A stretch of 8,015 nt of DNA from Acidimicrobiia bacterium (lineage in GTDB: Bacteria; Actinomycetota; Acidimicrobiia; Acidimicrobiales; Ilumatobacteraceae). Location of the stretch: assembly GCA_010030605.1 (NCBI GenBank), contig RHCK01000065.1, positions 1-8,015 of the forward strand. Reading direction: 5' to 3'. Each line of letters begins with the position of its first letter. Within the stretch, counting starts at the first letter, position 1. Made by a program: the position numbers and the translations under genes. The notes beneath the pieces are model-generated. The model saw nothing but the letters and a program-made list of their open reading frames with translations, was not told where the DNA came from and did no database searches. Shown here one piece after another: positions 1 through 4,571 of this stretch.

Positions 1-2
1 CG

Positions 3-50
3 TTCTGGGTACCAAAAGTGTCGGTTTCCGGCGCCCTGGTGTACCCAGAA
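3..50. repeat. Imperfect inverted repeat just downstream of azlD
   Basis: The left arm TTCTGGGTACCA (3-14) is matched by TGGTGTACCCAGAA (37-50), which is its reverse complement plus a 2-nt insertion. The outer 10 bp (3-12 with 41-50) pair perfectly. The structure starts 15 nt beyond the azlD stop, so on the minus strand it lies at the 3' end of the azlCD message. It could be a terminator or 3' stabilising hairpin, but the loop of about 22-28 nt is long. The window ends before a U-tract could be seen. It could also be one end of a dispersed intergenic repeat. Confidence 0.5.
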
Positions 51-64
51 CCTCAATGAAGTGA

Positions 65-364
65 TCAGACCTGGCGGAGAAGAGCGGTCACGGCGGCGCC
101 CAGCACGATCACCACGATCAACGGCGCTCGCTTCCATGCCGCCAACACCGCAACGGCGATGCCGGCGGCTCGCGCATCGAGAACCAGATCCTGCCCCGTG
201 GTGAACGTGTCCTTCACGATGAGCGCCGTCACGACGGCGGCCGGGATGAGAGCCAGGCAGCGTTCGATCACGGCGGGCAACGTGCGCCCGCCCAACACCA
301 CCAACCCGGTCACCTTGAACGCGTACGCGCCGATGGCCAGCACGATCACCAGCGACCAGCTCAT
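65..364 (-). CDS. azlD: AzlD-type branched-chain amino acid exporter, small subunit
   Basis: A 99-residue, very hydrophobic protein with about three to four membrane segments, of the length typical of AzlD/BrnE/YgaH. In this family the small subunit pairs with AzlC to export valine, leucine, isoleucine and sometimes methionine across the cytoplasmic membrane. A glycine- and proline-containing stretch after the first helix (GLVVLGGRTLP, about residues 20-30) fits the family. I chose the ATG at 364 because GAGG lies 8 nt upstream. An in-frame GTG at 385 would add seven residues but has no properly spaced ribosome site. It follows azlC on the same strand across a 24-nt gap filled by a tandem repeat. 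The identification rests on hydrophobic profile, size and the azlC neighbour, because AzlD sequences are poorly conserved. Confidence 0.85.
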   Translation of the reverse strand: MSWSLVIVLAIGAYAFKVTGLVVLGGRTLPAVIERCLALIPAAVVTALIVKDTFTTGQDLVLDARAAGIAVAVLAAWKRAPLIVVIVLGAAVTALLRQV

Positions 365-395
365 GACTCGCGCCTCATGACCCACGCCTCATGAC
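360..395. repeat. Three tandem 14-bp repeats spanning the azlC/azlD junction
   Basis: The octamer CTCATGAC occurs at 360-367, 374-381 and 388-395, exactly 14 bp apart. The first two units also share similar tails. On the minus strand each copy reads GTCATGAG and so contains an overlapping ATG and TGA. The first-transcribed copy carries the azlC stop (391-389) and the last carries the azlD ATG (364-362). This looks like replication-slippage expansion of an original ATGA overlap between the two genes. Confidence 0.85.
361..392 (-). other. Two chained five-codon mini-ORFs between azlC and azlD
   Basis: Within the tandem repeat, the ATG at 392 overlaps the azlC TGA (391-389) and opens a mini-ORF encoding MRRGS, which stops at 377-375. 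That stop overlaps the ATG at 378, which encodes MRRES and stops at 363-361. That stop in turn overlaps the azlD ATG at 364. Each step is an ATGA, and GAGG lies 8 nt before the second and third ATG. A ribosome ending azlC could step through by reinitiation. The geometry is seen in the sequence. Translation of the mini-ORFs is inference. Confidence 0.35.
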
Positions 396-1099
396 ACCGC
401 TCCCGCAGACACCGGCGGAGGCACCGGCTTTTGCACGCCCACCAGCACGCCCACGACCGACAACAGAATCGGCACACCGATGGGCAGGAACGACACCGTC
501 GATAGGAACACCGCTCCCCCGATGACGGCGGCCAGTCGAGCGCGCTTGTCGCTGAGCAACGGCCACACCATGGCCACGAAACCGGCGGGGAACGCCGCAT
601 CCAGACCGAACGTTTGCGGATCGATGGCACTGCCGGTCAATGCTCCGATGAGCGTGCCGGTGTTCCAGAACGTGTACAGCGCGAAACCGGTCAACCAGAA
701 AGCGATCTGTTGCTCACGACGATTCGGTTGCGCCACCGCCATGGCGGTCGTCTCATCGATGGTCAATTGCGCGGCCAGCAAACGTCGCCCGAGTGATCCG
801 TCCAGTCGACGCGACATGGCCAACCCGTACACCCCGTTGCGCGCGGCCAACAGCAACGCACCACCCAGAGCCGAACCCACCGAACCACCGGCACCGATGA
901 CACTCATGGCCGAGAACTGCGACGCGCCGGTGAAGACGAACAACGACAACGCGCACGTTTGCCACACGCTCGCACCCGCCGCCACCGACCCCACGCCGAA
1001 CGAGAAACCGAACACCCCGACCGCGCCACTGAGGGTGAGGCACGCCACCACCATGGGTCGCAACGCCGGGTCGCGCCACCATGCCAGTCGATCGTTCAC
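389..1099 (-). CDS. azlC: AzlC-type branched-chain amino acid exporter, large subunit
   Basis: A 236-residue integral membrane protein of the AzlC/BrnF/YgaZ family, the larger half of the two-component exporter of branched-chain amino acids. Family signatures include FTGASQFSA (residues 56-64), ARNGVYGLAMS (86-96), the QLTIDETTA segment (111-119) and GLDAAFPAGF (165-174), with hydrophobic segments throughout. I chose the GTG at 1099, giving the N-terminus MNDRLAWWRD and a normal family length. The frame stays open far upstream, but that part is antisense to the glycosyltransferase and not protein-like. No Shine-Dalgarno site precedes the GTG. A TAGCCT box 7 nt upstream suggests a leaderless message. 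azlD follows directly, so the two form an operon. Confidence 0.93.
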   Translation of the reverse strand: MNDRLAWWRDPALRPMVVACLTLSGAVGVFGFSFGVGSVAAGASVWQTCALSLFVFTGASQFSAMSVIGAGGSVGSALGGALLLAARNGVYGLAMSRRLDGSLGRRLLAAQLTIDETTAMAVAQPNRREQQIAFWLTGFALYTFWNTGTLIGALTGSAIDPQTFGLDAAFPAGFVAMVWPLLSDKRARLAAVIGGAVFLSTVSFLPIGVPILLSVVGVLVGVQKPVPPPVSAGAVS

Positions 1100-1106
1100 G
1101 CCCCCA

Positions 1107-1112
1107 AGGCTA
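1107..1112 (-). promoter_or_regulatory. Candidate -10 box of azlCD (TAGCCT)
   Basis: TAGCCT on the minus strand fits the TANNNT actinobacterial -10 pattern and ends 7 nt before the azlC GTG at 1099. That is the spacing expected when transcription starts at the start codon. There is no recognisable -35 hexamer and no ribosome binding site. Confidence 0.45.
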
Positions 1113-1126
1113 CGAGGTGAGTCCGC

Positions 1127-1132
1127 TACCGT
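1127..1132 (+). promoter_or_regulatory. Candidate -10 box of the glycosyltransferase gene (TACCGT)
   Basis: TACCGT fits TANNNT and ends 6 nt before the GTG at 1139, so the transcript probably begins at or next to the start codon. There is no -35 consensus at 16-18 bp upstream and no purine-rich ribosome site. The azlC box lies 14 bp to the left on the other strand, so both promoters share a 39-bp gap. Confidence 0.45.
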
Positions 1133-1138
1133 CTGAAT

Positions 1139-2287
1139 GTGCGCGTGCTGATGTTGACTCGGGAATTTCCACCCGCTTCCATCGGTGGCGTCGCGGCCCA
1201 CGTCGACGGACTCGCCGGAGCGTTGGCTCGCAGTGGACATGACGTGGTGGTGTTCAGCGTCGACAACGACGGCGATCTGGCCGCCCACGCCGTGACGGTG
1301 GATGGGGTGCGCGTTCATCGGGCGCGCACCGACCTGCCGTGGTTGCCCGAGGACGACGAAGTGTTGCGCACCGCTTCGGCCAACAATCAGATGGCCGCGT
1401 TGGTGGCCACGATCGGCGACTGGCGGCCGGACGTGGTGCACGCCCACGACTGGCACACCGCATGGACCGGCGACACGTTGTCGGCGTTGTTCGACGCTCC
1501 GTTGGTGGCCACGTTTCATTCCACCGAACGCGGTCGACATGGTGGTCACGTACCCGAGGGTGCCAGTTCGGCCATCAACGCGGTGGAAGCCTGGTTGGCA
1601 TATCGCTCGGCGGCGCAGGTTTGTTGTTCGCGTTTCATGATGCGCGAGTTGTTGGAGGGACTGGACCCCACCAACGTCGAACTCGTTCCCAACGGCGTGG
1701 ACCCCCGCGTGTGGGAACCAACGGGATCGACCGCTCGCGAACCACTGGTGTTGGCCTGGGGTCGCGTGCAATACGAAAAGGGCTTCCAAGTGTTGGCTCA
1801 GGCCATGGCGTTGTTGCGCGGTCGCGTGTCCGGCATTCGCTGCGTCATCGCGGGTCGCGGTTCATATCTGCCCGAGTTGCAGAGCCAAGTCGACATCGAG
1901 GGTGTGAGCGATCTGGTGAACCTGGCCGGCTTCGTGCCCGACGACGAATTGCGTTCGCTTTTGCATCGCGCCGGCTGCGTGGTGATCCCCTCGCTCTACG
2001 AACCGTTCGGCATCGTGGCCCTGGAAGCGCTCGCCGCCGAGGCACCAACGGTGGCGGCGCGCACGGGTGGACTGGCCGAGATCATCGAAGGAACCGACGC
2101 CGCATTGTTGTTCGAACCGGGCAATGCTCGTCAGCTGGCGACCACCATCGAGCGCGTGTTGACCGATCGTGCTTTGGCCCGCGACATGCAAACCAAGGGT
2201 CGCGAAGTGTTGCGAAGTCGCTTCTCGTGGGATGCCATCGCCACGGCGACGGCGGCGGTGTACGAGAGCGTGATCAGCGACCGCTGA
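1139..2287 (+). CDS. GT4-family glycosyltransferase, glycogen synthase/Rv3032-like
   Basis: A 382-residue GT-B fold retaining glycosyltransferase. The N-terminal half has the acceptor-side glycine loop in PPASIGGVAAHV (residues 11-22), HAHDW (101-105), a conserved HSTERGRHGG segment (127-136) and NAVEAWL (147-153). The C-terminal nucleotide-sugar half has PNGVDP (184-189), GRVQYEKG (208-215) and the E-x7-E motif in EPFGIVALE (E288 and E296). From memory, this order and wording closely match the mycobacterial alpha-1,4-glucosyltransferase Rv3032, linked to glycogen and methylglucose lipopolysaccharide synthesis. An alpha-glucan role is therefore likely, although donor and acceptor are inferred. 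The GTG start follows from the TACCGT box 6 nt upstream and the MRVLMLTREFPP N-terminus. No other glucan gene is nearby. Its end overlaps the enoyl-CoA hydratase gene by 14 bp. Confidence 0.9.
   Translation: MRVLMLTREFPPASIGGVAAHVDGLAGALARSGHDVVVFSVDNDGDLAAHAVTVDGVRVHRARTDLPWLPEDDEVLRTASANNQMAALVATIGDWRPDVVHAHDWHTAWTGDTLSALFDAPLVATFHSTERGRHGGHVPEGASSAINAVEAWLAYRSAAQVCCSRFMMRELLEGLDPTNVELVPNGVDPRVWEPTGSTAREPLVLAWGRVQYEKGFQVLAQAMALLRGRVSGIRCVIAGRGSYLPELQSQVDIEGVSDLVNLAGFVPDDELRSLLHRAGCVVIPSLYEPFGIVALEALAAEAPTVAARTGGLAEIIEGTDAALLFEPGNARQLATTIERVLTDRALARDMQTKGREVLRSRFSWDAIATATAAVYESVISDR
2274..2287. other. 14-bp tail-to-tail overlap of glycosyltransferase and ech genes
   Basis: TCAGCGACCGCTGA carries both stop codons and is an inverted repeat with 6-bp arms (TCAGCG/CGCTGA) around AC. 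Both strands therefore read Ser-(Asp or Gly)-Arg-stop. The 2-nt loop rules out a normal terminator hairpin. Confidence 0.9.
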
Positions 2288-3050
2288 AGGTGGCTTTGCC
2301 CGGCCCGTTCTCGAGGAAGCTCTTCACGCCCACCTGACTGTCGTCGGTGCGGAAGATGTCGGTGAACAAACGGCGCTCGAGCAACAAGCCGTCGGCCAAC
2401 GTCGACGACAGTCCTTCGTCGATGGCTCGTTTCATGGCGGCGTGCGCCTGCACGGCACCGGCGGCCACCGATGCGGCCAGAGCGAACGCGCGCTCGTGCA
2501 ACGTTTCGTTCGGCACCACTTCGTCGGCCAAGCCGATGCGCAACGCTTCGTCGGACTTCACCTGTCGTCCGGTGATGACGATTTCCTTGGCCCGACTGGC
2601 GCCCACCAAACGCGGCAGACGCTGCGTTCCGCCACCGCCGGGAATGATGCCCAACAGAACCTCGGGCTGGCCGAACACCGCCTTCTCGCCGGCGATGCGA
2701 TAGTCGCACGCCAACGCCAACTCGCATCCACCACCGAGGGCGTATCCGCTCACGGCCGCGATCACGAAGCGCGGAATGGCCGCCACCGCGTCGAGCGCCG
2801 AATGAAATCCGAGACCGATGCGTTCACCTTCGGCGGTGCCACCAAACTCGCTAATGTCGGCGCCAGCCGCGAAGATGCGTTCACCGCCGGTGATGACCAC
2901 GGCACCGGGCGGGTTCGCGGTCAGGTCGAGCGCCACCTCGCGCAGTCGCGCCAACACTGCTTGGCTGAGCGCGTTCACCTTCGGGTTGTTCAACGTCACC
3001 ACGGCCACACCGTCGGCGCGTCGCTCGCACAGAACCAGATCGTCGGACAT
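2274..3050 (-). CDS. Enoyl-CoA hydratase (crotonase family)
   Basis: A 258-residue crotonase-fold protein that should hydrate 2-trans-enoyl-CoA to 3-hydroxyacyl-CoA in the cytoplasm. Both catalytic glutamates of true hydratases are in place: E110 in SGYALGGGCELA and E130 in FGQPEVLLGIIPG. These correspond to Glu144 and Glu164 of the rat enzyme. The CoA/oxyanion segment FAAGADI is at 60-66, and the C-terminus FLENGPGKATFSGR is typical. The ATG at 3050 is fixed by GAGGAG (3061-3056) 5 nt upstream. A 24-residue upstream extension would lack homology. The gene lies 29 nt after meaB and is probably co-transcribed with it, which hints at branched-chain or propionate-linked acyl-CoA metabolism. The exact acyl chain cannot be read from sequence. 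Confidence 0.92.
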   Translation of the reverse strand: MSDDLVLCERRADGVAVVTLNNPKVNALSQAVLARLREVALDLTANPPGAVVITGGERIFAAGADISEFGGTAEGERIGLGFHSALDAVAAIPRFVIAAVSGYALGGGCELALACDYRIAGEKAVFGQPEVLLGIIPGGGGTQRLPRLVGASRAKEIVITGRQVKSDEALRIGLADEVVPNETLHERAFALAASVAAGAVQAHAAMKRAIDEGLSSTLADGLLLERRLFTDIFRTDDSQVGVKSFLENGPGKATFSGR

Positions 3051-3055
3051 GTTCG

Positions 3056-3061
3056 CTCCTC
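3056..3061 (-). promoter_or_regulatory. Ribosome binding site of ech (GAGGAG)
   Basis: GAGGAG sits 5 nt before the ATG at 3050 and decides the start over the longer open frame. It is the strongest Shine-Dalgarno site in the window, as expected for an internal operon gene. The gap also holds two ACGAGCG copies 9 nt apart on the minus strand. Confidence 0.8.
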
Positions 3062-3079
3062 GCTCGTGACGCTCGTCGG

Positions 3080-4057
3080 TCAGGCGCCGACAGCCTTCAG
3101 CATTTCGTCGGCGGCGCTCCACGGGTCGAGCGTGCGTTCGATGACGCCGTCTTGCAACGACTCCCAGCGCTCGCCGGTGCAGATTTCTCGCGCGCGCTGT
3201 TCCAAGCGACGAGCCACGATCTCGCGCAATTCCTCGCGCAAACGGAATCGGCGACGGCGTTCCAGTTCACCACTGGTGGTGATGAATTCGCGGTGCTGCT
3301 TCACCACGTCCCACAGAGCGGGCACGCCTTCACCGGTGGAACCGACGGTGGGAACGATCGGCGGACGCCATGCTTCGTGCGGCAGATCGGAAAGGTCGAG
3401 CATCTGTTCCAGATCGCGTCGTGTCTCGTCGACTCCCTTGCGGTCGGCCTTGTTGATCACGAAGATGTCGGCGATCTCCATGAGACCGGCCTTGTTCGCC
3501 TGCACCGAATCGCCCCAACCCGGATTGACCACCACGATGGTGGTGTCGGCTTTGCCGGCGATCTCGACTTCCACCTGACCCACGCCCACGGTCTCGACCA
3601 ACACCCACAGTCGGCCGATGGCATCGAGCAAACGAATGGCTTCCGGTGCCGCCAATGACAATCCACCCAGATGTCCGCGCGTGGCCATGGAGCGAATGAA
3701 CACGCCGGGGTCCGTGGCATGGTCTTGCATGCGCACGCGGTCACCGAGAATTGCGCCACCGGTGAACGGTGACGACGGGTCGATGGCCAACACCGCCACT
3801 TCCAGTTCGAGCGAACGCAAGTGACCAATGATGGACGACGTGAGGGTGCTCTTGCCGGCACCCGGCGCTCCGGTGAGACCGACCGTGTAACTGTTGCCGC
3901 CGCGCGGATACGACAAGCGACCGATCGCGCGCGCCGGGTCGCCGCCTTGTTCGATCAACGACAGCAAACGCGCCAAGGCGCTTCGATCACCATCGAGAGC
4001 CGAGGCGAACAGGGTGTCGGGGTTGCGATCGCGACGACTCACACGATCACCGGTCAC
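3080..4057 (-). CDS. meaB: MeaB/ArgK-type G3E GTPase, methylmalonyl-CoA mutase chaperone
   Basis: A 325-residue P-loop GTPase of the MeaB (ArgK, human MMAA) family. Its members gate delivery of adenosylcobalamin to methylmalonyl-CoA mutase and protect the mutase. The sequence shows Walker A GAPGAGKST (63-71), the DPSSP segment (93-97), SMATRGHLGG (123-132), ETVGVGQVEVEIA (155-167) and the guanine-specificity motif NKAD (202-205). It ends with the arginine-rich helical C-terminal region that mediates dimerisation. The length is normal. The GTG start overlaps the nfu stop as GTGA (4057-4054), indicating translational coupling. Neither mutase subunit is in the window, so the partner must be encoded elsewhere. 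The old ArgK name (arginine transport kinase) is a misannotation. Confidence 0.95.
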   Translation of the reverse strand: MTGDRVSRRDRNPDTLFASALDGDRSALARLLSLIEQGGDPARAIGRLSYPRGGNSYTVGLTGAPGAGKSTLTSSIIGHLRSLELEVAVLAIDPSSPFTGGAILGDRVRMQDHATDPGVFIRSMATRGHLGGLSLAAPEAIRLLDAIGRLWVLVETVGVGQVEVEIAGKADTTIVVVNPGWGDSVQANKAGLMEIADIFVINKADRKGVDETRRDLEQMLDLSDLPHEAWRPPIVPTVGSTGEGVPALWDVVKQHREFITTSGELERRRRFRLREELREIVARRLEQRAREICTGERWESLQDGVIERTLDPWSAADEMLKAVGA

Positions 4058-4302
4058 AGTTCCACCACGCCGATGTTCACCACTTCGGTGACACCGTCGA
4101 CGCGGTCGCGCATGATGCGTTCGATCCCCTGCTTCAGGGTCTGGGTGGAGGTCGGACAGGTTCCGCAGGCGCCCACCAACGTGACTTTCACGATGCCCGT
4201 GGCTTCGTCGACGTCGTTCAATTCGATGTCTCCGCCGTCGGCCTGAAGAGCCGGGCGGATGGCCTCGATGGTCTCTTCGACCTGGGTTCGCATGCTGGTC
4301 AC
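4054..4302 (-). CDS. NifU C-terminal domain protein (Nfu-type Fe-S carrier)
   Basis: An 82-residue stand-alone NifU-like C-terminal domain. Such proteins carry a [4Fe-4S] cluster, bound between two subunits through a CxxC motif, and pass it to apo-proteins. Seen here are the N-terminal helix ending RPALQADGGDIEL (16-28) and GACGTCPTS (44-52), with cysteines 46 and 49. I prefer the GTG at 4302 because AGGTG (4312-4308) lies 5 nt upstream. The ATG at 4293, three codons later, is the alternative but would be 14 nt from that site. It is the first gene of the nfu-meaB-ech operon. No SUF or ISC genes are nearby. Confidence 0.92.
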   Translation of the reverse strand: MTSMRTQVEETIEAIRPALQADGGDIELNDVDEATGIVKVTLVGACGTCPTSTQTLKQGIERIMRDRVDGVTEVVNIGVVEL

Positions 4303-4336
4303 TGAATCACCTGAATGGGCTGGGGAATACCCCTTG

Positions 4337-4371
4337 ATCGTAGAGTGAGAGGGCGCCAGAACCTCTGTCAA
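4337..4371 (-). promoter_or_regulatory. Candidate promoter of the nfu-meaB-ech operon
   Basis: On the minus strand a perfect TTGACA (4371-4366) lies upstream of TACGAT (4342-4337), a TANNNT -10 box about 35 nt before the nfu GTG. The 23-bp spacing is too long for a standard sigma-A promoter. Either only the -10 box is used, or the -35 works with another weaker box such as CACTCT at 18-bp spacing. The region also faces the small membrane gene, so a shared regulator is possible. Confidence 0.35.
4341..4346 (+). promoter_or_regulatory. Candidate -10 box for the 57-residue membrane protein gene (TAGAGT)
   Basis: TAGAGT fits TANNNT and shares its TA (4341-4342) with the minus-strand TACGAT box of nfu, forming a face-to-face pair. 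Transcription from it would leave a leader of about 45 nt carrying the ribosome site at 4388. No -35 consensus is visible. Confidence 0.25.
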
Positions 4372-4387
4372 GCGGCGCATGTCATGG

Positions 4388-4392
4388 AAGGA
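4388..4392 (+). promoter_or_regulatory. Ribosome binding site of the small membrane protein gene (AAGGA)
   Basis: AAGGA lies 5 nt before the ATG at 4398. This is good evidence that the short frame is translated from that codon. Confidence 0.65.
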
Positions 4393-4397
4393 AAACG

Positions 4398-4571
4398 ATG
4401 ATCGGCACGAGCGTCGCGATGCTCGCTCACCAGGGTGGTTGGGACGAGATCCTGATGGTGGCCGGACCCATCGCCATCATCGTGGCTTTGTTGGCCATCG
4501 TGCGTCGCCGATTGGGTTCGGGAGCCAGCACCACCGACGACCGTCAGGACACCGATTCAGAGGTCGGCTGA
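4398..4571 (+). CDS. Small single-pass membrane protein, function unknown
   Basis: A 57-residue frame that fills the space between nfu and murA. It begins MIGTSVAMLAHQGGWDE, then has one hydrophobic segment (about residues 18-35, ILMVAGPIAIIVALLAIV). Basic RRR follows at 36-38, then an acidic, polar tail (TTDDRQDTDSEVG). The positive cluster after the helix predicts an outside N-terminus and a cytoplasmic tail. A ribosome site (AAGGA) is correctly spaced. Codons fit the neighbours, and the gene meets murA tail to tail with a 15-bp overlap like the other convergent pairs here. I do not recognise the family. The HQGGWDE stretch before the membrane looks like a motif that could be conserved. It could be an accessory or assembly microprotein, but no function is claimed. 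Confidence 0.7.
   Translation: MIGTSVAMLAHQGGWDEILMVAGPIAIIVALLAIVRRRLGSGASTTDDRQDTDSEVG
4557..4571. other. 15-bp tail-to-tail overlap of the small membrane gene and murA
   Basis: TCAGAGGTCGGCTGA contains the murA stop (TGA on the minus strand, 4559-4557) and the small gene stop (4569-4571). The two frames are read in opposite directions through the same bases. There is no terminator-like structure at the junction. Confidence 0.8.

Noticed and set aside
1100..1789. Upstream extension of the azlC frame by about 230 codons
   Set aside because: It is antisense to the glycosyltransferase gene, has no family resemblance, and the AzlC homology and the leaderless-type box both point to GTG 1099.
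2274..2287. Possible bidirectional terminator at the first convergent overlap
   Set aside because: The inverted repeat has 6-bp arms with only 2 nt between them and no U-tract, so it cannot form a standard terminator hairpin.
1339..2337. 332-codon plus-strand frame inside the glycosyltransferase gene
   Set aside because: An Arg/Gly-rich out-of-frame shadow of the glycosyltransferase, with no start signal.
3061..3076. Two ACGAGCG copies (minus strand) in the meaB-ech gap as an operator
   Set aside because: The repeat is only 7 bp and sits inside an operon beside the ribosome site; similar purine-rich strings are common at such sites in high-GC DNA.
2442..3578. Long plus-strand open frame opposite ech and meaB
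   Set aside because: It is a high-GC shadow of two well-supported minus-strand genes; its translation is rich in His, Arg and Ser and shows no motifs or ribosome site.
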